Source: Cristatella mucedo
Lineage: Eukaryota > Bryozoa > Phylactolaemata > Cristatellidae
Length of the DNA: 64,000 bases
Reading direction: 5' to 3'
Assembly: GCA_009760855.2 (NCBI GenBank)
Contig: WPIO01000033.1
Coordinates: 2,334,501-2,398,500, forward strand
The translations under genes were made by a program, and so were the position numbers. How positions within the stretch are numbered: the stretch's first letter is position 1; the number at the start of each line of letters is the position of its first letter. This document shows positions 38,126 to 52,017 of this stretch, piece by piece. The notes under the pieces were generated by a model. The model saw nothing but the letters and a program-made list of their open reading frames with translations, did no database searches and was not told the origin of the DNA.

Positions 38126-41100
38126 GTATGCATTGTGGCCGCGTTATCCAGATTCTGTCAGATGTCTGATGATTATCCCAAATCCTTTGGAGACCGTGCC
38201 TTTACTTCATATTCACCCAAAGCCTGGAGCTTACTCCCAGCTTGTCTCACGACATCCCCTGACTTGACTACATTTAAAAAGAAACTAAAAACGCACCTAT
38301 TTATCACAGCATTTAGTGGGTCCCTGGGAATTGATCTTTATGTGCTTGTGTGTGACAACACTGTGCATGCTGCCACTAACCAAACTTGCATGCTGACCCT
38401 GTACATGTCACTGCTAACCATGCTATTCTTGTTGATTAAGCACTACAAACTGCTACCACAAACCATTCGATCGTGCTTCCTTTGTAGCAAATGTAAAGTG
38501 CCTAGAAAGAGATTGAGTTCTCTGAGGGCGCTATATCAAATGCATTGTTATTATTATTAGTATTAGACTCATTAGTTTGAGAGCTGGGGTTCCAGCCTCC
38601 TAGCGCTGCAGAGATAGCAGCACAAGCTTGGTAGGTATGGCCACTTTGGCTAGCCGATAGTATTAGATTATGGTAGGCTTAAATAGAGAACAGTTTTTTT
38701 AGCCTTGGGGATTTCTGATGGTCCCAAAACGATTACAGAAATTCTAGCTATTTGTCCCAAACACTTCATCGCTCAAATTGGCTCGGGTCGAATATCTCTT
38801 TTAGCCTCTGCATAGAATCTGGGCATCCTCTTTCACAATGACTTTTTTCCTAGATGACCTTGATCAGCAAGCAGCACGATCAAGTATGCCAACTTTCACA
38901 TTTGTAACATCTACACTCTCCTGCTACTCTCCTGCTACCGACAATGGCTCATTCTTTCCACGGTCCTGAGCTGCTACTTCCATGCAACTAGCTACCTCAA
39001 CTGCCCTCCTTACACTGCTATGCTTCCCACTTTTTCTTTTTTGTGTGAGATAAAGTCTGTTGGCTACCGAATGCTTACCGAAAGCCTCTTAGGCTGTGAG
39101 TGCGCTATACAAAACTCTCCTGCGTTACCCCCACACAGTCTTTATGGCCTTGTGGAGTTACAGACGGAGATACATGCATACATGTAATTCATTTTATAGC
39201 CCCATAATAATAATAATAATGCATTCGATAAAGCACCCTTAGAAAACTCAATCTCTTTCTATTCACTTAACAATTGCTGCCAAGGAAGCACAATCGAATG
39301 GTTAGTGATAGCATGCTCAATAGATAACAAGAATAATATGGTTAGGGGTGACAAGCACATGGTCAGCATGCGAGTGTGGTTAATGGCAATATTCACAGTG
39401 TCAGCAAGCATAAGCACATAAAGGTCGAATCACAGGGACCTACTAAATGCTGTGATAAATAGGTGCATTTTTAGTTTATTTTTAAATTCAGTCAAGTCAG
39501 GAGATGTGCTGACGCAAGTCGGGAGTGAATTCCAGGCTTTGGGAACTTACGAATTAAAGGCACGGTCTCCGAAGGATTTGAGGTTTTTACGAGGTATAGG
39601 GAAACAATTAGATTCCGAAAAGCAGGTGGTACGATGCCTAGCCCGGTGGGGCAGTAGATCTGATTTGTAAGCTGGAGCCAAATAATGAAGGGATCTAAAA
39701 ATTAGTGACAAAACCTCTAAGTTCACGCCTTGCTTGATTGGGAGCAAGTGCAGGTCGGCGAGAAGTGGTGTGATGTGGCAACTGTGTATAACTCACGACA
39801 GACAAGCCTAGTAGCAATTTTGCACCAGCTGCTAGCACCTGATTGCACAAGCCGGTAGGTCAGCAAGCAGTGAGTTACAGAAGTCAAGACGGGATGTCAC
39901 AAATGCATGGACAAATTTAGATATGGTATCCCTGTCTGAGCAAGCCCAAATTTCAGCTATGTTATTTAGCTGAAAGTAGGCAGACTTGACTGTGGAGCTG
40001 ATGTGGTCGTCTAATGATAGGTCACTTTTGAACTTGACACCTAGACTTCGTGTAGATTCTACAGGAGATATGCTGGAAGAGTCGATTAAGAGCGTTAGCC
40101 TTTCCAGCTTCTCAATTACACTTGGTTTACCCATAACTAGTAAGTTGGTTTTATCATCATTGAATTTAAGAATATTTGCTGCCGTCCATCTGCAGATGTC
40201 ATCATTAAATGCAGCAAGTGAGTTGAGAGAATTCAAGGTGCTCGAGGGCTGGGAGGAATCAAAGCAAAAGTACGACTGAGTGCTATCTTGACAGAACTGA
40301 AAGCCTAGATTCTGCTTGGCAGCCACAGCGGCAACAGGGAGAGTATACACCGTGAAAAGAACAGGACCAAGCTTGGAGCCCTGATGTACCCCACACTTAA
40401 GAGGTTCCTCGGATGATCTTTTTCCATTCACATCAATACTCTGGAGTCTGCCACTGAGGTAGGACCTGCAGCATAACAGTGCCGTGCCAGTAATGCCCCG
40501 GTGAGATGCTCAAGAAGGACTTGGTGATCGATAGTATAAGGCAAATTTGTCTCTATCTAGGTGCTTTATTTATGCCGAAGGGCTCTAGCCCACGAACCTG
40601 GTCGTTAAAGGCAAGTATCTTACCTCTGGACCTAACCTGGGTTTGATGACATTCAAAAGAATACTACAAACCTCCTTGTTCCTCACAATCAATGCTCCGA
40701 CCGAGTGAACTGTCCTTTATGTAAAGCATTTGCGGAATCGCAACCTGTGACCTTCCTTAAAAGATTTTCTGAGGTTTCTGCTGCGATGTGGCTAAGGTCT
40801 AGTAAAAAGAGCTGGTCTCCTGAGGACCCCATGCCATCATCTCTGTAGTCTTCACTGGCAGACCAACTTAGCCCTGCCATAACCGAGACTTTTAATGCTT
40901 CTTTGGAAAAAGGGGTCGGACCCAAGTCTTTCAAATCGGCAATCGTTACATCGATACTTAAAAAGCCTGGATTATGGATAAGCCTGGATACAGAGGTCGT
41001 TGCAAACTATCGCCCATTTTCCACTCTTCCTTTTTTTGTCAAATATTCTTGAAACAAGTGCTGCTAAGCAGCTGGTAACACAAATGAAAAAAATGAAATG

Positions 41101-42204
41101 TCAGAAAATTTTCAGTCGGGGTTCAAGAGACAGCACTCCACTGAAACTGCTCTCCTCCATGTTAACAATGACATCTTATGCAGCAACGATGACGGGAGTG
41201 TCACTGCCCTAGCTCTGCTAGATCTATCATCTGCCTTCGACATCATTGATTACGATGTATCTATCAGCTGCCTTCGACACCGTTGATCACGATGTCCTAC
41301 TTGAACGATTGAGAACAACGATCGGTCTGGCAGACGATTCACTGGTGTGGCTTAAATCGTACTTGTCTAATCGTGTTCAATCTCTGTCGTGTTGGGGTCA
41401 GGTCTCACCCTCGAGACCGGTCACAAGTGGAGTCCCTCAAGGGTCTGTCCTTGGTGCCTCGTTGTTCTCCATTTATGCTTAACCTCTGGGAAAAATGATT
41501 AAGGCCCATTGAATAGGGTATCACTTTTATACTGATGCTACTCAGTAGTATTTGTCATTCAAACCGTTGAAATCTGCTGCAGAAACTTATAAGCTGAATG
41601 CTTGCCTTGCCGACATTCGATCCTGGATGTCAGAAAATTTCTTAAAACTAAACGATAATAAAACTGAACTGTTGCTCATAGGACACCCTAAGCGTATGGC
41701 TGAATTAGATGTCTTTGCTCTTCTAATAGGTGATGCTGTTGTGCGACCATCACCACGTGCTCGAAGTTTAGGTATCGTTTTCGACAGGTGCCTAAAGTTT
41801 AAAAGCTTCGTTCAGAAGACTGCTTCTACAGCTAGCCACCACGTCTGATCCCTATGTAAGATAAGATGCAGTCTTCCATGGTGGCTTGCACAGACTTTAA
41901 ATAGCTCCTTAGTTCTGTCTCGGCTTGATTATTGTAATTCACTTTTGGCCGGGCTACCGAAAAAAGCAACTAGGCCACTACAGCTGGCTATGAATATGGC
42001 TGCAAGGATAGTTATGCGTGCTGACACTGTGCATGCTGCCACTAACCACATTTGTATGCTGACCCTGTGCATGTCACCCCTAACCATATTATTCACTTTG
42101 TTTTTCAAGCATGATTTTACTTACCATTCAATTGCATTTGCCTTTGCAGCAAATGTAAAGCGCCTAGAAAGAGATTAAGTTCTCTGAGGGCACTTTATCA
42201 AGTG

Positions 42205-42239
<35 letters not shown>

Positions 42240-45200
42240 TATTATTAAAGGGGCTCGTAGTGCACAGACTGCAAGCTGCTGGGAATGCCCTGGCTACTTC
42301 TTGAGCAGCCACTTTAACTTCATAGCGCTGTGAAGTTGTGGCATTAAAGTGTTTAGTTTCAACTATGAGAGTGCATCTTTCAGCTACATATGCAACTTAG
42401 AAAATTATCTCCCCCTTTTTTGACATTATTGCTGTACCGTCGTAGTGCGACCAAATAGCTCACCAAGGGCTTTATGTAGACGTGACGTCAGTGACTGTGA
42501 TGGATGCGATAACTAACTAACCATGCTTATATATTATTACGCCTAGATGGGCATGAATATATTTTTTTAGCAACACTAGCCATTACAGTCGCCGTTGGCA
42601 GGGCAGTTCATTGTTGTTGCACCCTCAGCCAAGTCTTGCTGCTACTCATCTCTACAGCTGGTGGATATGCACATGCCCTGCAATTTGTCTGCATGACTAG
42701 CTGATTTAACAGCCTCATTTATATAGAAGCAGGAGAGTGAGGCAGGTTTCACCATCGCTTGCTGTTGGCAATAAAGGATCCCCCACTGCAGTATTCGAAC
42801 CTACAACCCAATCGTGAACAGCAAGCACCTTACCTCCTAGGCTATCACGGCCTAATGACTGGGAGTATCTCTAAGACTTTTTTCGGCATCATAGTGCATT
42901 ATGTGTCACCGAGGGCTGCAAGGATATTTATTTCTGCCTTCTGCGAGGGTTTCTAAACTGGAGAATGTTACTTATATTGCTGTTTTTCGACCCTTGAACT
43001 TTATGGGGTGCCAATGCTGTCGTCAGACCTTGCTTAGGAAGTACTTTTTTAAAGTTTTCATTTTTTCTTGTCTCGGAAGCCCTATTTTCACTATATTTTT
43101 ATAATTATATACCGTATGTACATTTTAGAGATGAATAGTAGTAGGTGCAGCAACATTGTATAATTTTAGAACGGCTGTTTATTTGAATTTCAAAGTAAGT
43201 TTGCTAATTACTTCTAAAGGTTTTGCTTTCTATTGCATTATCTGAGACCCTGTCGTGGTTATAGAAATGTTGGAATCAATGCCACTCATTCATTTGAAGA
43301 TCATAGGGGCTTACCCTCTCAGGTGCAAGGACAGGATAGAGACTCAAACTAGCTCACTTAATGGTGCTCACTGTTAAACGAAAAGCCTGAGTGAAGGAAA
43401 AAACCCCCACCTTTGTTAATCGATCTGAGCAGCACAGCTGTTTGCTTACCTTTTTACCATAATAGTATCCAAAAACACACCCTCTCTGGTTTCGGTATAC
43501 CCACTGCTATGCACCTCTTATGCATTATACCGAGTAAGCCATTATAGTAGATCCACCGTTAATCCCTCCCACTGATGCAGTTATATGTTGTGTAGTGATT
43601 TAGGAGCTCTGTTCCAGAAACTGATTAACTCGCCTTTGGAAGCATGGATTGATTAGGCGATCTGTGTGCGCTATATTTGTTTTAGAACTTCCCCGTTTTT
43701 TGAAGCCAAGCTCTGCTGCGTGCACAATGATCCAAGTTTGTGGCTTAAGATATTAAATTCTACATGTCGGAAGTCACTGTCATTCTGTTGCAGCTCTGTG
43801 CGCAAATGTTCGAGCAAATAAAAAATTATCCCACCCGATGATATGGTATATACGGTTAAAGCCCTGCTATAGCTTGCATGCACTTATGGTCCGGCAGCCA
43901 GTAATGTACTCAGATGGTTACTCATGCCTAAGTAAGAGCAATGAGTTTAGTGCTTATAGATGGCCGTTACTTGCAATCCATTACAGCAAGAATGTAGCTT
44001 GGTGCAAGCACAGGTTTCTTATATAATAGTGCTCTCTATCTTGGCACGTAATTTAGAGAAAGTGACCCGTGACCTGAATAAGTTACGTCTGGTCACACCC
44101 TTTAGTTTTGTTGCTCACTTTTGACAGAGCAGCAGCTCGTTGAGCACTTGAGAACGTTGATGCATTAATCTTGCATGGGTATTGCATATTGCATGCGTTG
44201 CTCCAGCAGGACTATGCTTTTCGTTTAGGCATTCCTTACTAGCACAAGAAGCTAAGCCACTGGAAAATTACGAAAAGCTTGAGCATCTGCAGAGCAAGGT
44301 GCAGTGCATCACATGAACAACCTTTATTTATTTGTGGTGCATTTTTTGTCTATTAATGCACGTTTGGATGTTTGGCAACATTATTATTTCATAGTCGTGA
44401 TGGGTCTTAGTGCAAGAACTGAGTCATTTCTGCTGTCTGTTGGACTACACCATGTATGTTAGTAAGAGCTGGCACAGGCAGTAGGTCCTGAAATCTTCTG
44501 TCATGCACTGGCAGTTATGGTTGCTGACCTCGTCATTCTCAGTAGCTGACCTACAGGTATGTAGCTTCTGACATATTGGGTAGTCCACAGCGAAGCATTA
44601 GTCCGGCACTTGAGCTCGGGTATACATTTAATTGCAGCCTTAATTTAGTCGTAGTCTGTTGTACCTGGTAAATTGATCTCTCGATTGGAGGCAGTCATCA
44701 TGCGGGCTATTCTGCTAGCACTGGTCCTGTCCAGTTCAGGTTGGTCCAGGATTTCTCTACCACTCTACCCAAGCCACCTTCTCATGCTGCTGCCATTCTT
44801 GACCTGCCTCTGCGTCGGCACAGGCAAGTGAGATCAGCGCAGCCTGACCACTATTGCCACTTATCTTGGAACTGAAGCAAAGGCTGACCTATGAAAATAA
44901 AATGTTTGTTATAATCCATGCGCTTATCTTGGTTGCATGATAGGGGTTCTCTGCGTAGCAGAAGAAAAATTAGAGAATTATGGCTGCCTCAGAACTTATG
45001 AACAGGTGACACCTGTTTAAGGCTGATGTACTTGGTCTGTTTTTAGCTCTTTGATGGATGTCGAGCTCTCAGCATAGCAGTCATACTAGCATGTAGCTCA
45101 GTAGCATGGTCTTCAGATTGTCACACCATGGCTAACTGCAACCTTGCTGAATAGGCATTGTCACCAAATAATAATAAATACAGAGAAGCTTTGATTGAAT

Positions 45201-48200
45201 CAATAGTTGCAAATTGTATCATTAGCTGACCAATTTCTTATATCCAATTGTTTACTACTTGGAAGTGCACCGTTACATCACAGTCTTATGTTGGCATCTT
45301 GCACCAGCTTCCAGAGATTACACCAATGATGGCTTGGGCCACAATTGTGAAAGTTGGAAGGCTGGAACCTGAACAACGGGATTGCTGCTCCACAAGATCT
45401 CAACTTGGTTATTTGTGATCCATCTTTTTGCACAACTTGCCATGCACATTCCTGATATATCTATTTATTGCTAACTGTCAGGTAGCCCCATGCTTATTGA
45501 CTTAAATATGCATTCGTGACATCCTTTCTTGACTTATGTAACATACTGCTTGCAAATCTTCCGGCCTAAGCAATCAAATGCTCACAATTGGTGGAAATCG
45601 CTGCAGCTAAGCTTGTCGGTCTTAAGCATCTCTGTTACCACATTACACCACTTCTTGCTGACCTGCACTGGCTCCATATCAAGCAGCATATCAACTTCAA
45701 ACTTTTATCACTCACTTTTAGGTCCCTCCATTTTCTCCAAACTGGCTAGAATCATACCACCTGCTTTTCTGAATCAAATCGTTTAACTAAACCTCGTACT
45801 AACCTCAAATCATTTGGAGACAGTGCCTTTAGTTCCTAAACCTCTAAAGCCTGGCACTCACTCCCGGCTGATGTCACGACATCCTCTGACTTGACTACAT
45901 TTAAAAAAGCTAAAAACACACTTATTTGTTACAAGATTTAGAGGGTCCTTGTGATTCGTCATTTGTGTGCTTATTTCTGCTGACACTGTGCATGCTGCCA
46001 CTAACCATCTTTTTATGCTGACCCTGTGCATGTCACCTCTAACCATGTTATCGGTGTTGACGCTGTATATGCTATTACTAACCAAACTGTCATGCTTTCT
46101 TTCCAGCAAATGTTAAGTGTCCAGAAAGAGATTAAATTCCACGAGGGTGCTGTGCAAATGGATTATTATTATTCTCTTGAATTCATACAGTCAGGAGGTG
46201 GACTTCGAATGCTTTGTGGCTATAAATGGTCGGCCAGATTGCTTGGCAACAGTATTTCACTGCATGTTCCTCACGAACTTTTGTGGTTTAAATGCTGTCA
46301 GCTAAGAATGTTCGAACATTGAACTAGCTTACTCTGAGCATATAATGCTTTCTGAATTTCCTGCTGGATTAGTGAATTTAGTGAACCGGGTTGCCAAATT
46401 GCACGATACAGTATTAATAATGCTCTGGTCCTCTCTCCCTTGGCTATGAGCTGATCCCATGCCACTCTGTATCTGTTGTGCTGTTTGCGCCACTGTCACT
46501 GCTTCTACTATCTGCACCCCGCCAGAACACGGCTTTCCTTTTATATTTATGCTTGCACATCCTTGTAGTACTGGACCACATTTAAGAGACGCTTAAAGAA
46601 TTTGTTTGGTTTCCAAGTTTACAAAAAGTCGCTGAAGAAAATAGAAGGTTAGTCAGTTGTGATTCACAGCGTGTCCATAAGGAGCGGACCAGCTGACCCA
46701 CAGCCTGCAGTACTAAGCAAGGGCTTGGGGATCTGTGGATTATGGCACATTCGCAATTTAAGCAGGCATCGACGATGGCTCGCCTTCTTTCTGCCGAGCC
46801 GATGTGCAGCATTCTGGCCTAGACACGCAGCGCATTTGACTGAGCTGTATGTCTCGAGGATGCTGTTTGAGGTCGAGTGACTCGACTCTTCTGCAGGGCA
46901 CTTTGGTTCGGGCATAATGCTCTACTTCCGTTTGGTGGTTTGGATAATTGGCCTCAACCTGCTGCTGACCCTGGTCATGCTGCCTGTCATCGTGCCGCAG
47001 GCACTGACCGGCAGCACCTTCTCCCAGCAGTACGGTAGTTACTACTCACAGAACTCTACTTCCATGGACATATGTAGTAACGTGGTGAACAGCACGCATG
47101 GTGCGCTAATGTCGTTGCTGCCGAAGCTTGCTGCCAACAACTCGGCCAATTCAAGCGTTTCTGTGCTGGATCTGGAGGCAATTGCTGTTTGCTGCTCAAC
47201 TGCTTACCAGAAAGCGACCGACTTCAAGGGCCGCGAGTGGTACCGCTACATTGCTGATTTCTTTCAGGGAACGGTACGTTGTAAGTTTTTCTGACCTCTT
47301 TTTCAGGCATCGAGTGACCTAGGAAGTAGCTATCTCCGAGGGCGTTGATTCAGAAACTGAGCACCATTACCTCTTAATCCTTCGACGTCTGCTCGGCACT
47401 GTGGCCATCTTGTCATCCCTAATTTAAGTCATCACTGCGTTTGGTGCCAACCTTGGTGCCATTGGTGGCAGCAGCTGTGGCGTTAGGCGGTAGGGGGCAT
47501 AGGCCCCTCCTTTAGCAGGGCAGAGACCTCGGCCGATCTCAATTTCTACTTTTGGGGGGGTCGATCGGTTACAAACTACAAAATTGTGTGCTAATTGCAC
47601 TCAATGAGCATTCTCCGAGCTCTTGCCAAATAAATGCTATGGTTTTTTGCTTCAATTTTTCATTTCGGGTCGTGCCTCCTACATGAGAATCCCGCGGGTC
47701 TGGCCGCCATAGATAACAATTTTGGTGTCTTACCCACCCTAAATAAAATCCTAGCTCCACCTCTGGGTGTAGGCAGAGGCATAGTTTATCGTAAAGGCTG
47801 CAGCAAAGCTGCTGGCCTCGAGCCACTGCTTTGCTCCCTCTCCTGCTCTACAGTGTCGTTTCGCTGGTGTCCTGCGCACACTCGTCGGAGCTCCTTTGGC
47901 ACCCGTAGTACCTCTCTGTGTCCCAACTCGTGGCTGTCTGTACTTGTTTCGACTATTATTTTAGTTGTGGCACTTTTTTCAACCGACCCTGTCTTGCTGT
48001 GTGATCATTTATCGGTTTCTTTTTACTAACGTGTGGAATGGCTCGGACTTTTGTCATGCAAGCATAGATTCACTGCCGGTGGTGGTAGAACTAGTGCTTC
48101 TAATCGCCCGAAAAGAGCAGCACACAGATGTGCCCTAGGCATAAGTCCTCCCGAATATCTGGCTCTATTCAACTCTAGCTGTTAACTGTCGGACACTTCC

Positions 48201-51200
48201 CTTCCACATGTGGACCTACATAAGGGAAACCATTCTTGACAAAGATCTGGTCTGTACTGACTTAATCGTCAAATTTGCGAATCTTATACGACACAGAGGC
48301 CTAAGATTAATTACATTGCATGTGGTTCCTAATAACCATAATGCAGGAACCGCTGAGAATCCCCTCCCTAGAACCAACTATGCAAGCAGTTCTCAACCTT
48401 TGGGTTGCGGCCTCTTTGATGGTTGAAAGGCCCTTTTACAGAGGTCGCATAAGGCCATCGTAAAGCATGCATTTCCACATTTTGCACGAAAGAATTTTAT
48501 GATTGGGGGTCGCCACAACATGAGGAACTGTATTAAAAGGTCATGGTGTTAGGAAGGTTGAGAACTACTGCACTATGCTGCTGTCTTGCCTGTAGTGTCG
48601 CACTGGACTTCAGACCACCCGGTTGTGGTTAGTGTCAAATGACCAGCAACAATCTCGCAAAGCTAGCTGTAGAAAAAAAAGCTGCTGTAGATATTGTACA
48701 TGGTACCTGGTTTGCCGGCTTCTGAACCTCACTATCTGGATAGAAATTTCCAAATCAGACTTTTTCTGCCATCCGTAATGCATGATCTTCTGTAACGCAC
48801 GTATGCATACATTTTTGGCGATAATGTACATAGAATGAGAAAGTCACCTGGTTAGCTGTTAGGCGTTGACATTCATTTTCCTCAATTATAGCTGTTTTTT
48901 TTAGCAGAGTGAGGTCAAATTTTCAAGAAGAAAATGTGAAACTTGCAATGAAAATTCATCGTTATATTAATTCTGGATCAAAACCCACAGCATTAAAATG
49001 CAGGACTACAGATTAACCGTATGAATTCATGCTGTGAACTTCAGCATTGCAAATGCTAGTGTCAGCAGTCACCGCCCACTTTAATAGCACTGAATACTTG
49101 GCCTATCTTATTCAGTACCACTCGTATGCAATTACGGAAAGTAATATCTTTAATATAACTATCACAGACACAGTGCTTAGTATTAGCTTAAAGTGCTTGC
49201 TAACGCCGACTGATCAGTGGTTTACTATCCTCCTCCTATCTTGTCTATGTATAAAATATAATTCATTTTTATAGTGCCCAAAGAGAACTTAATCTCTATT
49301 CAGGCGCTTCACATATGCCTCAGGGCTCGAGCCCACAACCTCAGCCAGACCTTGGTCGGCCCGAGCACCTTAACCACTGGACCAAACCAGCGCGACAAAA
49401 TGAAATATATATATATATATATTAAGTCTATGTAATAAGCGTACATCGGCATATTGTAGCAGCACAGAGCTTTCATATAATAGCATTTCCCATACTGTTT
49501 TCTGTTTGAATTTTAGAATTTGAAACTGTCGTTATGAAGACCGCCAGAGCGGTTCGATTTGTATTCGGTCGATGGTGTTATTTATTACCCATCGGGCAAA
49601 GCCTAGGTCTACTTGTGGTAAGATAAGCCCAGTGGTTTCCAAAAAGTAGGAGCAATGCAAAGATTTACCAGTGTAAGCTGTGGTCTGCAAGTTTCGGTGC
49701 TTTTACTGCAAATTTTAGAGTGCAGCCTTACCTAAATGTCATCCGTAAGTGAACGCACGCAAAGCTTAAATGAGCCACCCTAACATTATAAGCTGTTTAC
49801 ACCAAGCAGCATCCTCTGGCGAAAAACTACAGGAGTGGTTTCTTGCCAGCTTTACACTTGTTTTTAATATAATACATCTGTCTGTTTCTCCACAAAGCCA
49901 CAAGGACTAAGTGGGTGTTTTCTGCAGGAGTGTTTTATAGTGCACACAAAGCCCAAGTGGCTTATGCTTAGAATACGATAGCCAACAGACTTCACATAAC
50001 TAGCTTGACTGCTGCAATTCCTCTCGGCTTGGCTACCGAAAAAACCATTAAGCGTTTGTAGCTGGTGATGAATATGGCGGAAAGGCTAATTAAAAACTTC
50101 CAGAGGTTCAGCCATATGTCTCCTTTGCTAATGGAGCTATGATTGCTCCTGGTTGATCAACGGATACAAGCAAAAGTCTTACTCTGACTCACAGGACCTG
50201 CCATGATTTGGCTCATTTGTAGCTCAACTCAGTACCAGTCTCCTCATGCCCTCAGGTCCTCTATGGGAAATATATTAGTCGTTCCATTCATATGCTCAAA
50301 GACCGTTGGCCACGCAAGTTTTTGTTCTGCCATTAATAAACTAAGGAACTCACTTCCCCAATTCTCACACAACTAAGGGAAAGTGAGGAGCATAGCTGAG
50401 TCAGCAGGGCAGTCGAGGAAGTGAGCAGCATGGGAGTAGCAGCTCAGGACGGCTGGAAAGGACGTGTCGAAGTCGGTAGCAGGTGAGTAGATGTCGTTGC
50501 ATAAAACTCGTGTTAGTGAGTTCTAAAGTCTAGGACCAGCAGAGCAAAATCTAAAGTCTGTGCAAGTCTCATTTGCACTCGTGTTTGATCTAGAGCTGCC
50601 TCTGCTCCTTTAGTCGGGGTGATGGTGAAGAATAAAAAATATAAAAATATTAGCTGATTTAACAGCATTATCTGTATAGCAGCTGAAGAACCTTAACGGC
50701 TATCACCACCGCTTACAGTTGGCAAAAAGGATCGCCCTGTGCAGGATTTGAACCCTCAGCCTCGGTAGTGGAGAGCAAGTACCTCACCTCCTAGGCCAGA
50801 GGTCGGTAAACTCCGTCCATTAGCCCAGATCCGGCCTAGCTAGTGCTCCAGTCCGGCCTAGCTGCCCCCTAGTTATTTATTGATGGATCCGGCCTAATTG
50901 AGTTGTTGCGGTTTTCTTCCCAGTCACTATAAAGGTACCTTGACTTACGAATATCCTAACTAACGAGTTTTCGAGGCACGAGCCGCCTCTCGGCCGCTTT
51001 TTGCTTTGAGTTGAAAGCTAACTGTTATTGTGCTTGATTTTGCTTCTAGCATTTCGCAGTATAAAGTGAGCGTAGCCGGCTGGCAGAAAGGGCGTGGTTT
51101 CTTCTGGCCTAGTTTGCTTTCTTGACCTCATGAAATGGCCTAGTAGTCCGAAAAGTTTGCTGACCGCTGTCCTAGGCTATTAAATCTCCTAAACGACTGG

Positions 51201-51452
51201 CTCAAGGTGATCCATGCTGTGCAACCTGACCCACCAATATGCGAGCAGCCATGTTCTTAAACCATTATCAATCCTGCGCTCTCTTCATCCCGGCTCCACT
51301 GTAGCAATGCGTAGCCCGATTGGATTAGGGGCACACGATTGTGAGCCAATAGGAAGCACAAGGTCAGACCAAGGAGATGGCTAGCCTGAACTCTATGAAG
51401 GCCCCCATTTTTGAGAGGCTTGTTTCTTCATCAAAGTCCTGGTACATGGGGT

Positions 51453-51484
<32 letters not shown>

Positions 51485-51934
51485 ATTTGATATAGTGTTA
51501 TCTGAGACCTCAATCTCTTTCTAGGCATTTTACATTTGCTGCAAAGGATGCACGATCGAATGGTTGGTCGTAGCCTGCTCAATAAACAACAAGAATAAAA
51601 TTGCTAGGGGTGACATGCACAGGGTCAGCATGCAAGTATGGTCAGTGTCAGCATGCACAGTGTCAGCAAGCATAAGCACATAAACGACGAATCACATGGA
51701 CCCATTAAATGCTGTGACAAATAGATGCATTTTTAGTTTCTTTTTAAATGTGTTAAATGGTGGTCTTGTCGCATGTGCAGTATTCTGTGTCGTTATGCAC
51801 TAGTATCTCTCACACTTGGCAAATGTGTTGTTCGGATGCCAGCTAGGCTTCTGACTACACAATCCCTCCACTCAGCTCCACCCTGTCGAGCATTCTGCTC
51901 CGATCCTGCCTGAAGAAAATAGGCCCAGAGCATG

Positions 51935-52017
<83 letters not shown>

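Larger units (their letters stand above)
38126..44228 (+). other. TMC intron (gtatgc to gtttag)
   Basis: This 6.1-kb intron holds, in order, a LINE A 3' part (+), a LINE B 3' part (+), a long antisense LINE A, an antisense SINE2-like piece, a LINE B reverse-transcriptase copy (+) fused to a LINE A tail, and an antisense SINE1. Unassigned single-copy-looking sequence lies at 38577-38917, 42248-42692 and 42856-44228; I see no further exon there. Confidence 0.5.

Noticed and set aside
44750-44827. Possible 78-nt phase-0 exon between a tccag acceptor and a gtgaga donor, with a basic DLPLRRHRQ ending
   Set aside because: It would fit the TMC frame, but the exon chain is already complete without it, the family motif it vaguely resembles is better matched at the end of the 37555-38125 segment, and no other support was seen.
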